Source of the DNA: Stictocephala bisonia
Lineage: Eukaryota > Arthropoda > Insecta > Hemiptera > Membracidae
Assembly (NCBI GenBank): GCA_035578905.1
Contig: JAQJVL010000199.1
Coordinates: 496,001-560,000, forward strand
Reading direction: 5' to 3'
Length of the DNA stretch: 64,000 bases
This document shows, piece by piece, positions 46,561 through 58,824 of this stretch; position 1 is the stretch's first letter; every line of letters starts with the position of its first letter. The notes beneath the pieces are model-generated. The model searched no databases. It worked only from the letters and a program-made list of their open reading frames with translations, and had not been told where the DNA came from. Position numbers and translations under genes: made by a program.

Positions 46561-48660
46561 CTGCTTGTTTTCTGGCTGTTAGTGGCTTGTGAAGAATAAT
46601 ATATATGACTGGCCAACCACTAAATTATTGCCCCGAGACTCTCTTTTCTTGTGCCAATATTGTTTCAGTGTATTTGCAGACTGTATATTTTTTTATTTAA
46701 ACATATTTAGTGTATATTTTAATTTTCCTGGGTTCATGGTTTTTTCCTTGCTGAGGGTGTTAATTAGTTTTGTTTTTGAACGATTCTAAGGTTAATAAGT
46801 AGTAATGTGAATAAAAATTTGTAGGAAATTTTACTATTGAGAATATTTTTGTTATTATTTTTTATGCTTTATTTTGTTGCTATACTGCTGCTGATCTTAG
46901 GTCATCTCGCTTAAAAAATCTCGTCATTTTTGTTTGATGTCAGAAGTGAACTAACTTTTGTTTATTTGCCTGTTAGAAAGGCCTCATGCTCCAATGTCCC
47001 TTATTTTTGTACTGCTATATTTACACTTATTTTTTATTGCTAAAACAAGATATGAATAAACAATTAATACAATTTTTTACACTTTCTTGGGCTTTTTTTT
47101 ACCCCTGAGTTGGTCTACTGATTCTTCCCCTTTGACGAGTCCAGCGGTGAGCAAGTTGGGTTTCAAACTGTGGTCCTACATAGTCATTTTATTTCTTGCT
47201 AGCCTTAGATCCTGATATACGACTCTAGCAAAGAAACGAACGAGAACAAAAAATATTATTATTGGGGGACGACTGTTCCGGCCTACGTATATAAATTAAT
47301 AACTAAAATAATAAAAGTGTAATCTGACCTCACCTAGGTTGGTCTAGAGTTGTAAGGTGTCAACACAATTAAGAGGTCATGACGGTACAGGTTATATTTA
47401 GACCACAGTGTCCGGCTCAATCGTTATGTTTATGTTGCCAAATCAACACAACAAACGAAAAATGAATGAAGTTCATGGGGTCGACATATTAATGAATAAA
47501 TGTGCTGTGAGAGTGAGGGTTGTGCTTGGAAGGAAAATAACAAAACCTCCAATGCAGTGTAGTCTAGGCTAGCTAGCGAGGTAGAATACACTAATAACGG
47601 ACGTGCATAGCAGGTTTGATTAGCAACTATCTAAGCTAGTACTTGTAACAGTTTCACCACAGTCAAAACACTGATAGGGTTAGTCGGCAAGTGAGTTAGG
47701 CTTAGGCCAAACCAAAGTGGGCTAGGTAGATGTAACAGCGAAACTTAACCCTCCCCACCCAAAATTAGCTCATTGCAGTATTGACTCTCTCTCGACCACC
47801 CAAACACATACAGTGGTTTCCCCATACATACGTATTGTTAGGTTAAGTCGGGAGTTTCACAAATATTTTCTCGCATCAACATGAGACTGAAATACTGTAT
47901 AGTAACCATAAAACTCTTAAACGAACGTTAACTTTTTTGGACACAACAAAATAATGTGCCAACTAAATGTAGCTATGTCTAGTAAATGATTGTAATGTTT
48001 GGATGAGTTATTGTTAGTTATTCAAGTGGTATATTTAAGAACATTGAAAATAATTTCATAACAATAATTTATTTCATGTAAGTACAAATAAAACATGAGT
48101 TTACTAGGCAATATGATTTGATTTTAAGTTAATGACAGTTTTAATGAATAAATTATATATATTCTAAGTAAATCACAAATATATATTTTCCGAGACTGTT
48201 TCCCTCAGTATATCTATGTTACAGTTAAATGTTGAACATTGGTACATAACCCTTATCTAAAAATATTCTTAAAAGTCTCTTAGAGTAAAAACTTAATCTA
48301 GTCTAAAATATTAAAAATACTACTATAACAAATTAATGCTAAAACTAAAGCTGCAATACACATTTTAGATGTGATTTTCAAGCTTTGAATTTCCAGCATG
48401 GTTAAAAATACTTCATTCAGATGTTCATTTTGAACAATTTTGGTTACTATACTGAGTAAAAATTATTCGTTTTACAAATAATTGATAACAACTAATATTA
48501 ACATAACTTAAAAACTACTCAAATACGAGAAATATTAATTGAAAAACTTAGTGTATGTAAAGGCAGTGTCAGTCATCACAGACAGTTGAGGGACGCTGTG
48601 CTGAGACTGGCTCAATGTTGTATCAACAGGAACTTTAATGTTGATAAATGCGTGATTAAA
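46561..48660. other. Intergenic, no gene seen
   Basis: AT-rich with a slightly GC-richer part at 47300-47900. No exon, RNA gene or repeat recognised. Confidence 0.45.
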
Positions 48661-49400
48661 TACATCAACCATGTGTTTGGTAATTAATGTTATCAATAAA
48701 GCAAATTCCAAAGCCGATTTATTAAAGTTACAACAATCTGATATAACTTAAATTTAAAAACACTTGTTCATAGCATTAAAAAGGTGAAATAACATCCTTA
48801 TACTGTCTATTTATGAAAATACTATTAGTATGAATTTCATTCACTGATAACAACCTCTGATAAGGTGGGGTAACAGGACGCGGGGCGACATTCTGACGGG
48901 GGGTTGCCGGGCGCATGTATCAGTCTATGGGGCTCTAAAGAAAAAAAACTTTTTTTAATTTAACAAATATGCAGTTCTATTTTATTTATTTTATGATTTG
49001 CAGGACCCTTGAAGTTATACTTTAATCTTAGCAAATATACATCAACCATGTGTTTGGTAATTAATGTTATCAATAAAGCAAATTCCAAAGCCAATTTATT
49101 AAAGTTACAACAATCTGATACAACTTAAATTTAAAAACACTTGTTCATAGCATTAAAAAGGTGAAATAACATCCTTATACTGTCTATTTATGAAAATACT
49201 ATTAGTATGAATTTCATTCACTGATAACAACCTCTGATAAGGTGGGGTAACAGGACGCGGGGCGACATTCTGACGGGGGGTTGCCGGGCGCATGTATCAG
49301 TCTATGGGGCTCTAAAGAAAAAAACTTTTTTAAATTAACAAATATGCAGTTCTATTTTATTTAATTTTATGATTTGCAGACCCTTGAAGTTATCTTAAAC
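48661..49400. repeat. 377-bp tandem duplication
   Basis: Sequence starting tacatcaaccatgtgtttgg at 48661 repeats from 49038 with few differences (mostly in A and T runs). Each copy carries a GC-rich core with acaggacgcggggcgacatt and ttgccgggcgcatgtatcag, in an otherwise AT-rich block. Function unknown. Confidence 0.9.
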
Positions 49401-50645
49401 ATTAGCAAAACACAACAGAAAACTTAAAAACTATTAGCAAATTTAAAATCACTATTAAAAAAAATCATAAACAATCTCAAATTGTTATGTTTGAAATATT
49501 TTTATTTAGGGGTTTTTTACTTAAAATATATTTTTTACAATCATAACAAAAATAATCTATCTAGAAAACCATATATAAAATAAAACATTTCTAAAATAAA
49601 ATATAACTTAATGCTAAAAAATATTTTACATTGGAATCTTTGATTTTCACTGTACATAAAGACAATTTATTTTTGTCTATTCAAAACTTATAGTATAGCC
49701 AGTACAATGTAGATATAAATAAACAATATTTACAAAAAGGTTTTAACAAGTTGATCTAAATACAAGTGACATTTTGTCTAGTAATAATATATATAATATC
49801 AAGAGCACTTTTAAAAGACACCAACAATAAATTTCTAAAGATTACAAAATAAATTAGGTTAGAGCCAGAAAAAAACACAAAGAAAACTAAATTCAAGTTC
49901 CTAACAGAGAGTAAAGCTTGAAGTTCCAAAACCCTGTGGCGAAGACGTAGACCCGACTACGGGCATGTACGTAGAGGTTACCAAAAAGGCTGTATAATAC
50001 AATAGCACCTTGATTCAGCCATATTTCTATTAAACATGTTATAATTACGTTAGTATGACATCACAAAGTTTATTACCTTTAATATTTGTCTACACAGTAT
50101 ACTAATATACAAGATTTACTACCATCAGTATAATTATTTGATAGTGCTTTATGACTAAATAAATTTAAATCTGTAAAAAACTAGAAAGATATAATGGAGC
50201 GTCTATCTTGCTCTCTACATAAACTGAAATTATTTGTCAGCAAATAAATAACTACAAAAGTACAGTTTCAAAAATTTTATAAAAAGTAAATATACTTCAT
50301 GTAAATACATATACAATTATAATACTAAACAGACAAATGGTTCACTTTTTGCATTATTTTATTCAGTCTATTTATATAAAAAGGCCTCATTGGGAGGGCA
50401 GAAGACAAGTCTGTGCTAGTAAATTGACACGAGGAGAGTTACTGTTTTAGATATTAGAACAACATAATCTTTAATAATAGTATTCTTTATCAGTCAGTGG
50501 TAATGTATAAATTTAATAACGCAGACATTTTGCAGTCATTATTAAAAATTGGTTTGAAGAAATCTTAGTTAAAAATCACTATTTGTAATTTATTGAACTT
50601 TGATATATAATATGAAAATACAACAGTGTATGAAAAAGTACTTCT
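49401..50645. other. AT-rich sequence downstream of the integrin
   Basis: No coding signal. It could include an extended integrin 3' UTR. Confidence 0.4.
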
Positions 50646-50772
50646 AGGTTAGGTTAAAGGGCACTAGGCCAGGAATTAGTATATTAAGAGAGATAGGACA
50701 TCAGCAAACTTACCTTAAAAGACAAGTTCACTAACATCAGAGTAGTAGTCACAAACACAAAATACACAAAAG

Positions 50773-50813
50773 CTCACAAATTTTCAACACCACTGGCATT
50801 TTCTTCAGGTGAG
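50773..50813 (-). ncRNA. Hammerhead-like motif, left arm
   Basis: Mirror image of 50844-50884: on the minus strand CTCAC, CTGAAGA, stem ATGCC/GGTGT, GAAA, GTGAG. All core blocks are intact. Activity is inference. Confidence 0.4.
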
Positions 50814-50843
50814 TAGAGGGAGAGAGAGCTCTCTCTCCCTCTA

Positions 50844-50884
50844 CTCACCTGAAGAAAATGCCAGTGGTGTTGAAAATTTGTGAG
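50844..50884 (+). ncRNA. Hammerhead-like motif, right arm
   Basis: CTCAC (50844-50848), CTGAAGA (50849-50855), stem ATGCC-AGT-GGTGT, GAAA (50872-50875), ATTT, GTGAG (50880-50884). 41 nt, same length as in the 15.7-kb copy. Confidence 0.4.
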
Positions 50885-51157
50885 CTTTTGTGTATTTTGT
50901 GTTTGTGACTACTACTCTGATGTTAGTGAACTTGTCTTTTAAGGTAAGTTTGCTGATGTCCTATCTCTCTTAATATATGAAAAAGTACTTCTGCGTTTTC
51001 TTTTTTTAAACAGGACCGTGTTTTATCAGCAAGCTAAAATAATGGAAAAAAAAGAAACAAAACTGCATATTATAAAACACTGAAATGTAACTACACAAAA
51101 TTGACAACATCACAGATATCACTTTTTAGTATAGCTTTATCCTTAATATTATTTTAA

Positions 51158-51163
51158 TTTATT
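51158..51163 (-). terminator. Candidate integrin poly(A) signal
   Basis: AATAAA on the minus strand, about 95 nt past the stop. A longer 3' UTR is equally possible. Confidence 0.3.
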
Positions 51164-51256
51164 AAAAAAAAATTTAAATCCAATATTTTTTTAAATCAGA
51201 TTAAGAAAAAAAAATCAGTGGGTTCAAAACTTGGAGTTAAAAACTATAGGAAATCA

Positions 51257-51472
51257 CTAGTAGTCGTGATTGTCGTCGATGCGATGTTTTTCGAGGTTGC
51301 CTGAGAGGGTGGGATCAGGTCTGCGCCGCTTGAAGAAGCCCAACTTCCACAGCAACAGAGTGAGCAAAATGAGGACTAGCAACCCCACGACGATGGCTAC
51401 AATGATAATCCACCAGGGCACAGGCTCAGCAACTTGCTGCTGCAGCAGGTCTACCTTGCACACCGTCTCCAC
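51257..51472 (-). CDS. Integrin alpha last exon: TM and cytoplasmic tail
   Basis: Begins VETVCKVDLLQQQVAEPVPW, then a 24-residue hydrophobic helix, WKLGFFKRRRPDPTLSGN and the tail EKHRIDDNHDY, stop TAG. Acceptor TTGTCAAG. Confidence 0.95.
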   Translation of the reverse strand: METVCKVDLLQQQVAEPVPWWIIIVAIVVGLLVLILLTLLLWKLGFFKRRRPDPTLSGNLEKHRIDDNHDY

Positions 51473-54400
51473 CTTGACAACACACAATCACTGCGCTTAA
51501 GACAAACACAAACCCAAGATCACAAGTTTCCAGTAGTACCAGTCAAGCAATTTAAATCAACTTTGCTAATTTTCTATTAACCTGATTTACCCTTCCCACA
51601 TAATTTATTTTTGTGATTTTAACTGAATTAATTATTTTAATTAGATAATACCTTCTAAATAAAATAAAACAAAACCTTTGACAACAGAAAATAATTATAA
51701 ATGATTGTCCTAGATTGAACAATAATCTGTTAATACAAAATAAACATCCCACTGTGTTTAAATTATTTATTAAATCAATTCTTCCAAAACATTTCACAAC
51801 TATAATTATCGTTATTAGTGTTATGACTATATCAATTAAAAAGTACTAAAAAATATTATTATCAACATAACCAAACATAAACTTGAACACAACTGAATAA
51901 TGAAAGCCAACTTGCTCGTAATGCAGACTAGATGGTCCAAACAAGGGATGAGAAATGTAGTTTATCAGATGGACTGTAGTCTACTTCAGATTTACAACAA
52001 TTTGGAAATAGTTCCACAAACTGTTTCAACTTTGTATGACGTTCATTTTAGTATACAGTCGTGGCTCTTTTGCAGTTGTTCTGTCTAGGAGCAGTAAATG
52101 AAACGTTACATCTGGAGTGTGTTGCTTTATGGAGAGAAGAAACATGTACACTATGAAGAGAAGATATAAGAGGACAAGAGGCAATGGAGGAGGATGGAAG
52201 GTGTAAGATGAGGAGATAATGTGACTACTAATGAGGCAGTATTGAGGGGAGTAGGAGAGGAGAGGAGGCAAATGATTTAAGAAATAGGGAAGAGATAAAT
52301 AAATTGGCTAGGACATACATTTAGAAAGAGTGTAAGAAGAAGATACCAACTGATGGATGATATATAAAGAATGGAAAAGGATACTGTGACACAAAGAGGG
52401 CAGCATGAAAACATGTCAGGAGGCAGAAATAATGTAACGACTAGATGCACCTGCAAAATTTATTTTACTACTTTGTTTTGGTAGTTCCAAACAAAATATA
52501 TTGAAGTGTTAATTGAGCTTAGTACCTGAGCAACATCATCACTCGTGTCCTGGTGAACGATGACACTCGGCGGAATGTGTATCTTAGCCCTGGATGCGAT
52601 GGACACTCTGTCTACTTTGGGGTAGTCGGCAACCAGTGTAGAATTCCACAGTCTGAAACATTCAACCCAATTAACAGACTAAGATGGTAGATATTGAAAT
52701 GATCACTATTAACGGCTGATTGGTATTTCTATTGGCCCTCATCAGGTTCATATCTTCATTTTTAAGGAGTGGAGTAAAGTTCTGCAATGGTTGTAACAAA
52801 CCAGTAACAATATTAAGAGATCTGTTTCAAATATGTGAAGCTTAGAAATTCGTTATGACCCTAATATACCTTAAAAAAGAGAATCTTTTAACTCTGTAAT
52901 AATTAGACTGTAATATTACACCACTTTATAAGCTTCTACAGTATATTCTATAACAATTAAATAATACAAAATATAATTTTAACAGTGAAAGTAGAATATT
53001 TTAAGTAAAATAAATAAATCACCATCTACTTTAGTTAATGAGGACATAGTATTGGTGTGCAAAGATATTTTTGTCAGTTTGTAAATACAAATTTTTTTAT
53101 TCTGAAACCAGCATTTTAAATTTTTAGTGACATGCTCTTTTTGGGAAATATAAAGACTTATCAAATAGAATGTAAATGGATAGTTTCCTTTACACTGTTT
53201 ATATTTGGTACCGTTTTGCCCACCACAGTTGTACTATTATTATTACTGTATTAGCAAGCCTTGACAGTAAAACTTCAAATTCAAGTTATACAGAGTAAAA
53301 GGGTATACATAGGAAAATATATAAATTCACATTCTAAATATATAAATTCAAGTATCAAGAAAGCCAAAATATTTTAAATGTAGTCTAGTCCCTTTGCATT
53401 TGAACTTCTCCTATGTTTATCATGCAGACTAATAGGCACCAACGCCAGTAGGCAACTCGAACAAACTGATATCCAGCACGTTTAATACTATTTAATAGAA
53501 CTTACCTTGCACGGATAAAGACAGTAGCTTCTTGATTTTTCTGAAGATTATAAACAACACACCGAAATTTGAAGCACTTTGCTGTTCCTAGCAGACAATT
53601 CTGAAAAAACATTACAATATTATTTCTGTCTTCGCCCAAACAAGACTCAGAAGTATCAAGATTTGTAAAACTAGAGCAAACTATTTGCTTTATATCATTC
53701 TTATAGGTACAAGAAATAACTGATTCATTTGTGAAATTCAACAACTAACTGTTATTGCCAGTGATTCTGAAACCTAAATGACACATCATGGTTTATATTT
53801 TTAGTACGTTTCTATTCAGATTAATGAGATTAGCAATATTTTGGACACAAAACAAATCATACTAGATATAAAAAAATGATCGTAAGCCTTCAGTGACGGT
53901 TTGTTCAGGTTGTCAAACAAAATCATAATATAAGTTTACAAAGAGTGGTTCTCAACTCTGCATTTATATTTTTGTAAGTTGCCCAGAATTGTGCCTGCCA
54001 CTCGAGATACGTAACCTTTAATGGTCTACTGTCAAGAATGAAAGAATGCTGTGTAAGCACATCGCTCATTTTTTCTCAAACCACCTGAGAGAGGTGGCAA
54101 CTAAAAATGTTCAAACTTATTAAGAGATGGATGAGTGCCAAAATTCCCAAGGAAATTGGAAGTCTCAATCTAAAAGAAGGAATGTTTTTATAATTGGGAA
54201 TTTCTGTAATGATGTTACATTGTATTATCAACTGTGAACTAGAGTATTTTACTTATTTATTTATTTATTCATAAGACGCCGATCGTCAAGATATGGGTGA
54301 ATATGGATTTCGAATGAGTGTGATGAGTTTAGATGAGCGAATGTAGTCATTGTTACAAACTAAGGCCGACTATTCCTTAGAAAGTGTCATTAATTAATAG

Positions 54401-57400
54401 CCCAATGACAAATGAACAGCCGGTGGTTATCAGCTGATCCTTCTCAAAAAGTTCAATCAGCATTCATGGCTAAGCTTGTTTATTTAATTCAGTACAAATA
54501 AAGCGAAATTATAAACAAAATGACAGCAGTCTTCTGAATAGCATGTACTGTAACACACAAGTGGAGAATGACAGTTGGCAATGATAAGAAAATAGTATAT
54601 TTTAGTTTTGTAGGAAAAAACACAGGTTAAAATTATTATATTTTCCCCATACTTTAACCTTTATCTGTAATGTTGGCTAACTTGAGCAGGAATCATCAAC
54701 AATCTGAGAGGAAAATTTCATAAGACTACAAGCTATGGCGTTCTAGCAATGTGAGATGACCTGAATTTATTATCAGTTGTATACCTGTGGTATATGCCCT
54801 ATCATTTTGTAAACAAAAATCAGAGCCAAAAAAATTCTATCCAGAAAAAGTATCTCAAATTTTGGGCAGAAATTAATCCCCTCCTGAAATGTTATATAAC
54901 AATATCCTGTCCATTTTTAATTTGTTAAATGTTTCTTTGTATGTAGAAGATTTAAACACCTTTTTGCCGACTATTCATTACTGTTATTGTAACTACCATT
55001 GGTTAAAGAGCTGTGTAAGTATCCAAGAGTCCTTTCTAAAGGAAACTTTATCAATCTGGATGATCCATAGCTACAAGTGGCAAACAGTAAGTGTCTGGCA
55101 GACAGGCAGTTATTGCATACCGCAGCTATTATATTGGATGTGGCTAACTGTTTAATGTGGGTGTGCATATCTACAGTATATGCTACAGTTTAAAGCTACA
55201 AAACAAATCTAACATTTATATATGTACTGTATATATAATGACTTGACTATGTATATTCTTGAACTGTGTATTCTGTAATGTGTATGTGTATTCTTCTCTA
55301 TGTATATTCTAGGCGGCAGCATCAAAGCCACTTCAAAAGAAAAATTTTTTTGAAGCCACTGATCTCCAATGCATCCACATAGTTGATCACTCACCATGTT
55401 AACGATCTTGTGTACACGGCCGTCCTTGTCAATATAGGATTCTGTGCGGACCACCATCTCTGCATCACGGCGCCTGCGTACTCGTGGCAAGTCTGTTGTA
55501 ACATTGTGAGGAGGCAGTGCTGTTCCTGTCATCTGCTCCAGAGGGGCTTCCAGTAGGCCGGGTCTGTTCACCAGACCCAGGGGGTTGACCTGGTTGGGAG
55601 CCATGTAGCACTCTCCACCATTCAGTGCTGAGGCACAATAATACTTGGATCAAACAATTTGATTCTTCATCATTATTAAGAAATCAAAGATTTAAATAAA
55701 TTGTGCACAGTATTACTTAAGTGAACAACAAAATCACTTCTACCATAAAATAAACCAGTGTGTGAATATCACGGTCAGAAAAATTAGTTTACAAAGTCAC
55801 TGATAGTTACAAAAACCAATCGATGCTCACTTATCTCATATACTAACAATTTTTTGAAAAGCAACTATGCAGAAGACACATTCATTTTAGCTAGTGGTTT
55901 GTGAACTGGTTTCTTCTCATTTTTTGTTGTTGTAAAAATAAATTTTTCTATCACTTTAAAAAAGCTATTAAGAGTTTGATCCCAAGCCTGACAATGACAA
56001 AGCCATGGATATAAAAGAAAATTAAATCTCTAACTCCTAAAATTATATTCATTTGTGGCGTTTAATTTGCTAAACAAATATATTTATGAAGCCGTTAACA
56101 ATTTCTTTCTTTTGAACTCTATCCCAGTCACTAATCATACTGGTGTAATAGACTACAATTGGGTCCTTTAACGATAAACTTCAGGTTTTTCCATCACTTC
56201 GGTGCTCTCTTATCAAATTATAGGTTTTTTTTTGGGGAATTTCTGTGACATACATGTCTGGTAGACACCTTGACAGACTAACAAGACTGCCACATTGTGT
56301 ATGATTCCTTATACCTTAATCATTAAGCTAATTTAAAAAATGTATCTGTCATTACAATTAATTTGAGCGTGATATTAAAGAGTATAACAATAATAAATGT
56401 GGCAATTTTGGAAGTATTTAGATTTGTACATACCCTCAATGTATGGCTTCTCTTCCATGTAAAGCAGCCATTTACCAAGGGGCTTGTTGTTGGCCACTTG
56501 GAAAGGCCAGTCAATGTGTATCTCCAGGTTAGACACCTTCCATGGCCCTTTGTTGAACACCTGGTACGTGTGAAGTACCCGAGAGCCTATCTCGTCTTTA
56601 TACACCATTGCAGATTCACCTTTGACCTGGCCTCCGTACAGCACTTGTTCAGGTCGCGCCAAACTAGAATGAAAAGAAACTTTTAGTAAACAACATTTAC
56701 AGGGTGTCTTGTATGTTGGCAGCTAAACTTCAAGAGGCTAGTCCAAAGGTCAAAACGAAAAAAAAATTTCATATGAACATATGGTCTATCTTTCTGCGTT
56801 TTCTGTTAATCTGTCTTTATGTTATTTTTACAAAAAGCTTGGTATATTAAACGCTACTTAAGAAAAAAAATAATGAAACTTATATAAATTTTAAAGATAT
56901 TTAGCTTTAAACATTTTAAAAGACTGCCATTTAAAAAAGAACCAGTGTATAGAAATGAAATTTTTGAGAAATACGTCAAATATCAAGACCAAGATTCATG
57001 AAACTTCTTGATTTTATTTTAAATAACTTTTGAGATATCATGCTTTTTGTAAAAATAACATCAAGACAGATAATAAGAAAACGTAAAGAGCTGGACCATA
57101 CGTTAACAAGACATTTTTTGTTCGATTTGACCTTTGGAATAATCTCCCTGAAATTTGGCTACCTACATATGGTATAGTACAATTTTTATAACCGTTAGAC
57201 TTGGCAGTGCACTACTAACCTAAAACAATGAATGCAGTTCGATGAGTCATTGCTACATCGAGTGACCAGTTTGACCAAATGTTTGTAAGATGTCCTTTAC
57301 AATGATGCTCCTCCTCGCCCTTTGCCTACCACCGCTTCCGGAGCCCGAGTCTACCATTATAAAAATTGAACTATACAACCTTTATTTCAAGTGTTTGTTT

Positions 57401-58824
57401 CAAAAGCCAGCCAAAGTTGGTAGTGCTTCATCGTTTCACTCATAAAGAACTGACTTTTGTTAATTTTTATAAGATTAGTATACTAAATTAACTATAATGT
57501 CTGTTTCTGTTGAAATAGTTTGTTTCGTAAAACATTTATTTTCATGAAAAAATTTGTCTTTTGAAGAAGTCTACGACTAATATAATTTATTATTAAAAAA
57601 GAAATTTTAAATTCAGCAGTTTTCAAATAGACAAAAGGAAGTTCAATCAAATATTATTTTTAAATGGCAATAGATAAAACTCCAGTACGATGAACAACTA
57701 AATTTATCCTTACTTTTTAACCCTTCAATGCTGTATGACATGCACAATACAGCATGGTCTATAAACAGAAAAATACTGAGTACCACATCAATGTTGAAAT
57801 AGGCACATGGTACTGTGACCAGATACAGCACTGAAGATCGTCAGTTTGAACTGATCTTAGGCTGGTACTTTTTTCCGTGCATCTCTGAGAGACACTGGTC
57901 TTTTGCATAGTGCTGTAGGGTTCATCTTAAATAAACGGTGTCCACTTTAGACTAAATATTATAGACTTTAGAACAAACAGGCTGTCTAAAACAATGTATT
58001 TGCTGTAGAAGCCTGCCTGTGCTTATCTAACAGTGATTGGTTTCAAATAAACGCTCAGATGACTGTTTGGAGTACTACTAGCCCAGTTATTTGTCACGCC
58101 AGCATGTGCTGGGAGGCAGACAGAGATGAATACCGCTGGCGCTACCTTTGAAAACCAAACATGAACTAATTTAATCAAACTGGAAAACCAGTTTTACGGT
58201 ACCTATATAAGCAGACAGTACTCTTATTTCTATAGTCAATGGTTTTAGTAAGAACAAATTTAATATTTTCGTTAATTAGCTTAGTATAAATTGTTCTTAT
58301 GTGAAAGTGTATAATGTAACTAATCATCGCTTGCCCAATATCAAAATGTAATTGTTTTAGTTAAGTATCGGCCTCAGATAGATATCAAATAGGTTCAAAT
58401 AATGTGCTTGTATATATTGTATCTAGTCGAGCATTTACTAATCAGCCAGTCTCCCAAATAATAGTAATAACTTAAGTAGAGCTGATGCTACAAGCAGTGT
58501 GGTACAAGCATACACACAAAACAACGGTCAACCAAGTGTCATTTTAAGTATGCAGGGAGAGTACAGGTGACATGCTTACCCTTTAAGAGAAAGCTCTGCC
58601 CTCTTGACGACAGTGGCAGTCAATACTAGAGGTTCTTGCGGCTCTTGCTCCACACTGGTGGAGTTGGCAAACACCATGAACTGCAGGTGAGTTTGGGTGT
58701 CTGCCAGAGCCTTGGGGTCAAACCTGAGCTGCAGGTCCACGGGGTTGTCCTTGGTCAGAGGGTTGCCCAGGCTGCATACCACCATGGTGCTGTTGTGGGG
58801 GTTGCATGTCAGCTGCTTCCCACT
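51257..58824 (-). CDS. Alpha integrin, C-terminal part (heavy-chain stalk, light chain, TM, tail)
   Basis: Alpha integrins pair with beta subunits to form cell-matrix adhesion receptors. Six exons join in phase: 58580-58824, 56434-56663, 55395-55627, 53506-53600, 52526-52652 and 51257-51472 (about 381 residues). Seen in order: stalk (calf) sequence with CNPHNSTMVVCSLGNPLTK; ARPEQVLYGG; the basic cleavage site RVRRRR between heavy and light chain; the conserved CLLGTAKCFKFRCVVYNL; transmembrane helix WWIIIVAIVVGLLVLILL; and the cytoplasmic KLGFFKRRRPDP motif that binds the beta tail and talin-regulated clasp. The propeller and thigh exons are upstream, outside the window. The class looks like insect PS integrins, possibly PS1 (laminin type), but I cannot fix the paralogue. 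Confidence 0.93.
52085..52440 (+). pseudogene. RTE-like LINE C-terminal fragment in integrin intron
   Basis: The plus strand reads MKRYIWSVLLYGEKKHVHY (usually CYVWSVLLYGCETW) then, after breaks, NEAVLRGVGEERRQMI and INWLGHTFRKSVRRR. The block order is that of RTE LINE tails. Confidence 0.75.
52526..52652 (-). CDS. Integrin alpha exon (light chain)
   Basis: Reads LWNSTLVADYPKVDRVSIAS then AKIHIPPSVIVHQDTSDDV. N-glycosylation site NST. Acceptor TGTTTCAG; donor CAG|GTACT. Confidence 0.93.
52653..53505. other. Integrin intron
   Basis: No exon or repeat recognised. Confidence 0.4.
53506..53600 (-). CDS. Integrin alpha exon (conserved cysteine pair)
   Basis: Reads NCLLGTAKCFKFRCVVYNLQ then KNQEATVFIRA. 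The Cys pattern is conserved in integrin alpha light chains. Acceptor TTTTTTCAG; donor CAAG|GTAAG. Confidence 0.95.
53601..54270. other. Integrin intron
   Basis: No exon or repeat recognised. Confidence 0.4.
54271..54455 (+). repeat. Dispersed repeat C1
   Basis: Forward copy of 28060-28250; begins aagacgccgatcgtcaagat and ends near gtggttatcagctgatcctt. Confidence 0.75.
54456..55394. other. Integrin intron
   Basis: No exon recognised. The stop-free stretch at 54889-55155 (+) lacks any coding character. (TG/TA)-rich run near 55215-55310. Confidence 0.4.
55395..55627 (-). CDS. Integrin alpha exon with furin-type site
   Basis: Reads LNGGECYMAPNQVNPLGLVN, then a proline-rich linker, NVTTDLPRVRRRRDAEMVV and DKDGRVHKIVNM. 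RVRRRR is the expected proprotein convertase site between heavy and light chains. Confidence 0.94.
55628..56433. other. Integrin intron
   Basis: No exon or repeat recognised. Confidence 0.4.
56434..56663 (-). CDS. Integrin alpha exon (calf domain)
   Basis: Reads LARPEQVLYGGQVKGESAMV, then SRVLHTYQVFNKGPWKVSNL and EIHIDWPFQVANNKPLGKWL. The GPWxVxxxxxxIxWP pattern is typical of the calf-2 start. Acceptor CATTCTAG; donor GAGG|GTATGT. Confidence 0.95.
56664..57949. other. Integrin intron
   Basis: No exon recognised. Confidence 0.4.
57950..58225. repeat. Dispersed repeat H, inverse copy
   Basis: Reverse-complement relation to 21720-21975 (see that entry). Confidence 0.65.
58580..58824 (-). CDS. 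Integrin alpha exon (calf-1)
   Basis: Reads SGKQLTCNPHNSTMVVCSLG, NPVDLQLRFDPKALADTQTH and VVKRAELSLKG. Acceptor TTTTGTAG; donor AAAGG|GTAAGC. CSLGNP and LRFDP are standard integrin alpha blocks. Confidence 0.95.

Larger units (their letters stand above)
50646..50975. mobile_element. Palindromic Penelope mini-element, 330 bp
   Basis: Exact 17-bp target duplication TATGAAAAAGTACTTCT (50629-50645 and 50976-50992). It starts with the tail (aggttaggttaaagggcact) and then two inverted arms of about 145 bp that are almost perfect complements, meeting at agagagagctctctct. No coding interior. It is the youngest-looking of the three. Confidence 0.9.

Noticed and set aside
54889..55155. 88-residue ORF in an integrin intron
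   Set aside because: Composition dominated by AT-derived residues, no homology signal, opposite strand to the gene.
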